This document shows positions 5,637 to 6,445 of a stretch of 6,445 bases of DNA, piece by piece. Source of the DNA: Armatimonadota bacterium. GTDB lineage: Bacteria > Armatimonadota > Fimbriimonadia > Fimbriimonadales > ATM1. Every line of letters begins with the position of its first letter. Position 1 is the stretch's first letter. Both the position numbers and the translations under genes were made by a program. The stretch lies in NCBI GenBank assembly GCA_013816225.1, contig JACDEQ010000126.1, positions 1-6,445 of the forward strand. Reading direction: 5' to 3'. Under the pieces are notes generated by a model that was given only the letters and a program-made list of their open reading frames with translations, had not been told where the DNA came from and searched no databases.

Positions 5637-6445
5637 ATGTTCTCTCGCGGTGACAAGCACGACCCTCGCCTCGGCGACGTGGCGCGAGAGGTTTCCTTCG
5701 CGGAACTCGACAAGGAGCGCTGGGACCTTGCGATTCTCGGCTTCCCGGATGACCGAGGGGTTACTCTAAACCGTGGCCGCCCGGGCGCTGCCGCGGGCCC
5801 CAACGCGATCCGCAACTGGTTCTACCGACTCGTTCCTCCCACCCCTGGCCTGATGATCGCAGATCTTGGCGACCTCGAGATGTCCGCGAGTTTGGAATAC
5901 GACCACGCTACCGCAACGACGGCAATCGCAGCCGCGCTCGGCAGGGCCAATCGCGTCGTCGTGCTCGGAGGCGGCCACGATTGGGGCTATTCACCCATCG
6001 CAGCGCTCATGCAGGGAGGCCGAACCGGGTTTGTCAACCTCGACGCCCACTTGGACGTGCGTGCGTCAGAAACGCAGCACTCCGGCACGTCCTTCTGGCG
6101 CGCCCTGGAAACGGGTGTTCGTGGCGAGGACGCTTTCTGGTACGGGGTTCAGCGTCCGTCGAACGCGCAGCTGCATCTCGACTACGCCATTGGTAAGGGC
6201 GGAACCGTAGCCTTCGCAGAAGACGACGCGCCGGACTTTTCTTCTCTACAAGCATGCAACGCGATCGATTTGAGCCTCGATATGGACGCGTTCGCAATGG
6301 CAGAGGCGCCGGGCGTGAGCGCTCCGCATCCGACAGGCCTGTATTCACGAGAAGTCCTGCCGGTTCTCAGACACCTCTTCAAAGACCCGAAAGTGCGCAC
6401 GTTCGGAATTTACGAGGCGTCCCCACCCAACGACCAGCACGATAT
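5637..6445 (+). CDS. hutG: Arginase-superfamily ureohydrolase, probable formimidoylglutamase (3' end outside window)
   Basis: Dinuclear-metal (usually Mn) amidinohydrolase. By context it probably cleaves N-formimidoyl-L-glutamate to glutamate and formamide, the last step of one histidine-degradation route. The frame is open to the window edge, giving 269 of roughly 300-330 residues. Metal ligands are all visible: H114 in GGGHDWGYSP, D136/H138/D140 in NLDAHLDVR, and D215/D217 in SLDMDAF, followed by APGVSAP, as in HutG-like members. E260 in IYEASPPND is the conserved late acidic residue of the superfamily. Arginase, agmatinase or guanidinobutyrase cannot be excluded by motifs alone, but the position 23 bases after hutH favours HutG. 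ATG 5637 with an AGG 8 bases upstream is taken as start. An in-frame TTG at 5610, overlapping the hutH stop and preceded at 6 bases by AGGTGG, is a serious alternative that adds nine residues. Confidence 0.88.
   Translation, partial: MFSRGDKHDPRLGDVAREVSFAELDKERWDLAILGFPDDRGVTLNRGRPGAAAGPNAIRNWFYRLVPPTPGLMIADLGDLEMSASLEYDHATATTAIAAALGRANRVVVLGGGHDWGYSPIAALMQGGRTGFVNLDAHLDVRASETQHSGTSFWRALETGVRGEDAFWYGVQRPSNAQLHLDYAIGKGGTVAFAEDDAPDFSSLQACNAIDLSLDMDAFAMAEAPGVSAPHPTGLYSREVLPVLRHLFKDPKVRTFGIYEASPPNDQHD

Overview
The window is a compact bacterial chromosome segment. It has moderately high GC, short intergenic gaps and no mobile, CRISPR, rRNA or tRNA element that I can see. Two gene sets diverge from a 194-base intergenic region (3211-3404). 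The phylum cannot be fixed from the sequence. The gene styles (CRP-type regulator, soluble GAF-PAS histidine kinase, stand-alone LON-domain protein, hut genes) would suit an environmental heterotroph; Armatimonadota is a guess only.

Leftward (minus strand), in transcription order: a Crp/Fnr-family regulator (3210-2509), a soluble GAF-PAS sensor histidine kinase (2489-741) and the 5' part of serS, seryl-tRNA synthetase (723 to the left edge). The gaps are 19 and 17 bases, so the three genes look like one transcription unit. No response regulator is visible for the kinase.

Rightward (plus strand): a stand-alone LON substrate-binding-domain protein (3405-4070), hutH, histidine ammonia-lyase (4090-5613), and a partial arginase/formimidoylglutamase-family gene, probably hutG (from 5637 to the right edge). 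The gaps are 19 and 23 bases, or a 3-base overlap if hutG starts at the upstream TTG. HutH and HutG are the first and a late step of histidine breakdown to glutamate. hutU and hutI are not in the window.

The most informative region is the divergent intergenic. It holds two perfect TGTGA-N6-TCACA palindromes whose centres are exactly 21 bp apart. The adjacent regulator carries the R-E-x-x-x-R recognition helix that reads this half-site in E. coli CRP. For a rightward TATCAT -10 box the two sites would sit at -41.5 and -62.5, an activating geometry. For the overlapping leftward TATGAT box the same sites lie downstream of the start, a repressing geometry. The simplest model is a CRP-like protein that represses itself and activates the LON-hut operon. 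This rests on sequence geometry only. Apart from this switch the genes are recognisable families, and I find no convincing new system.
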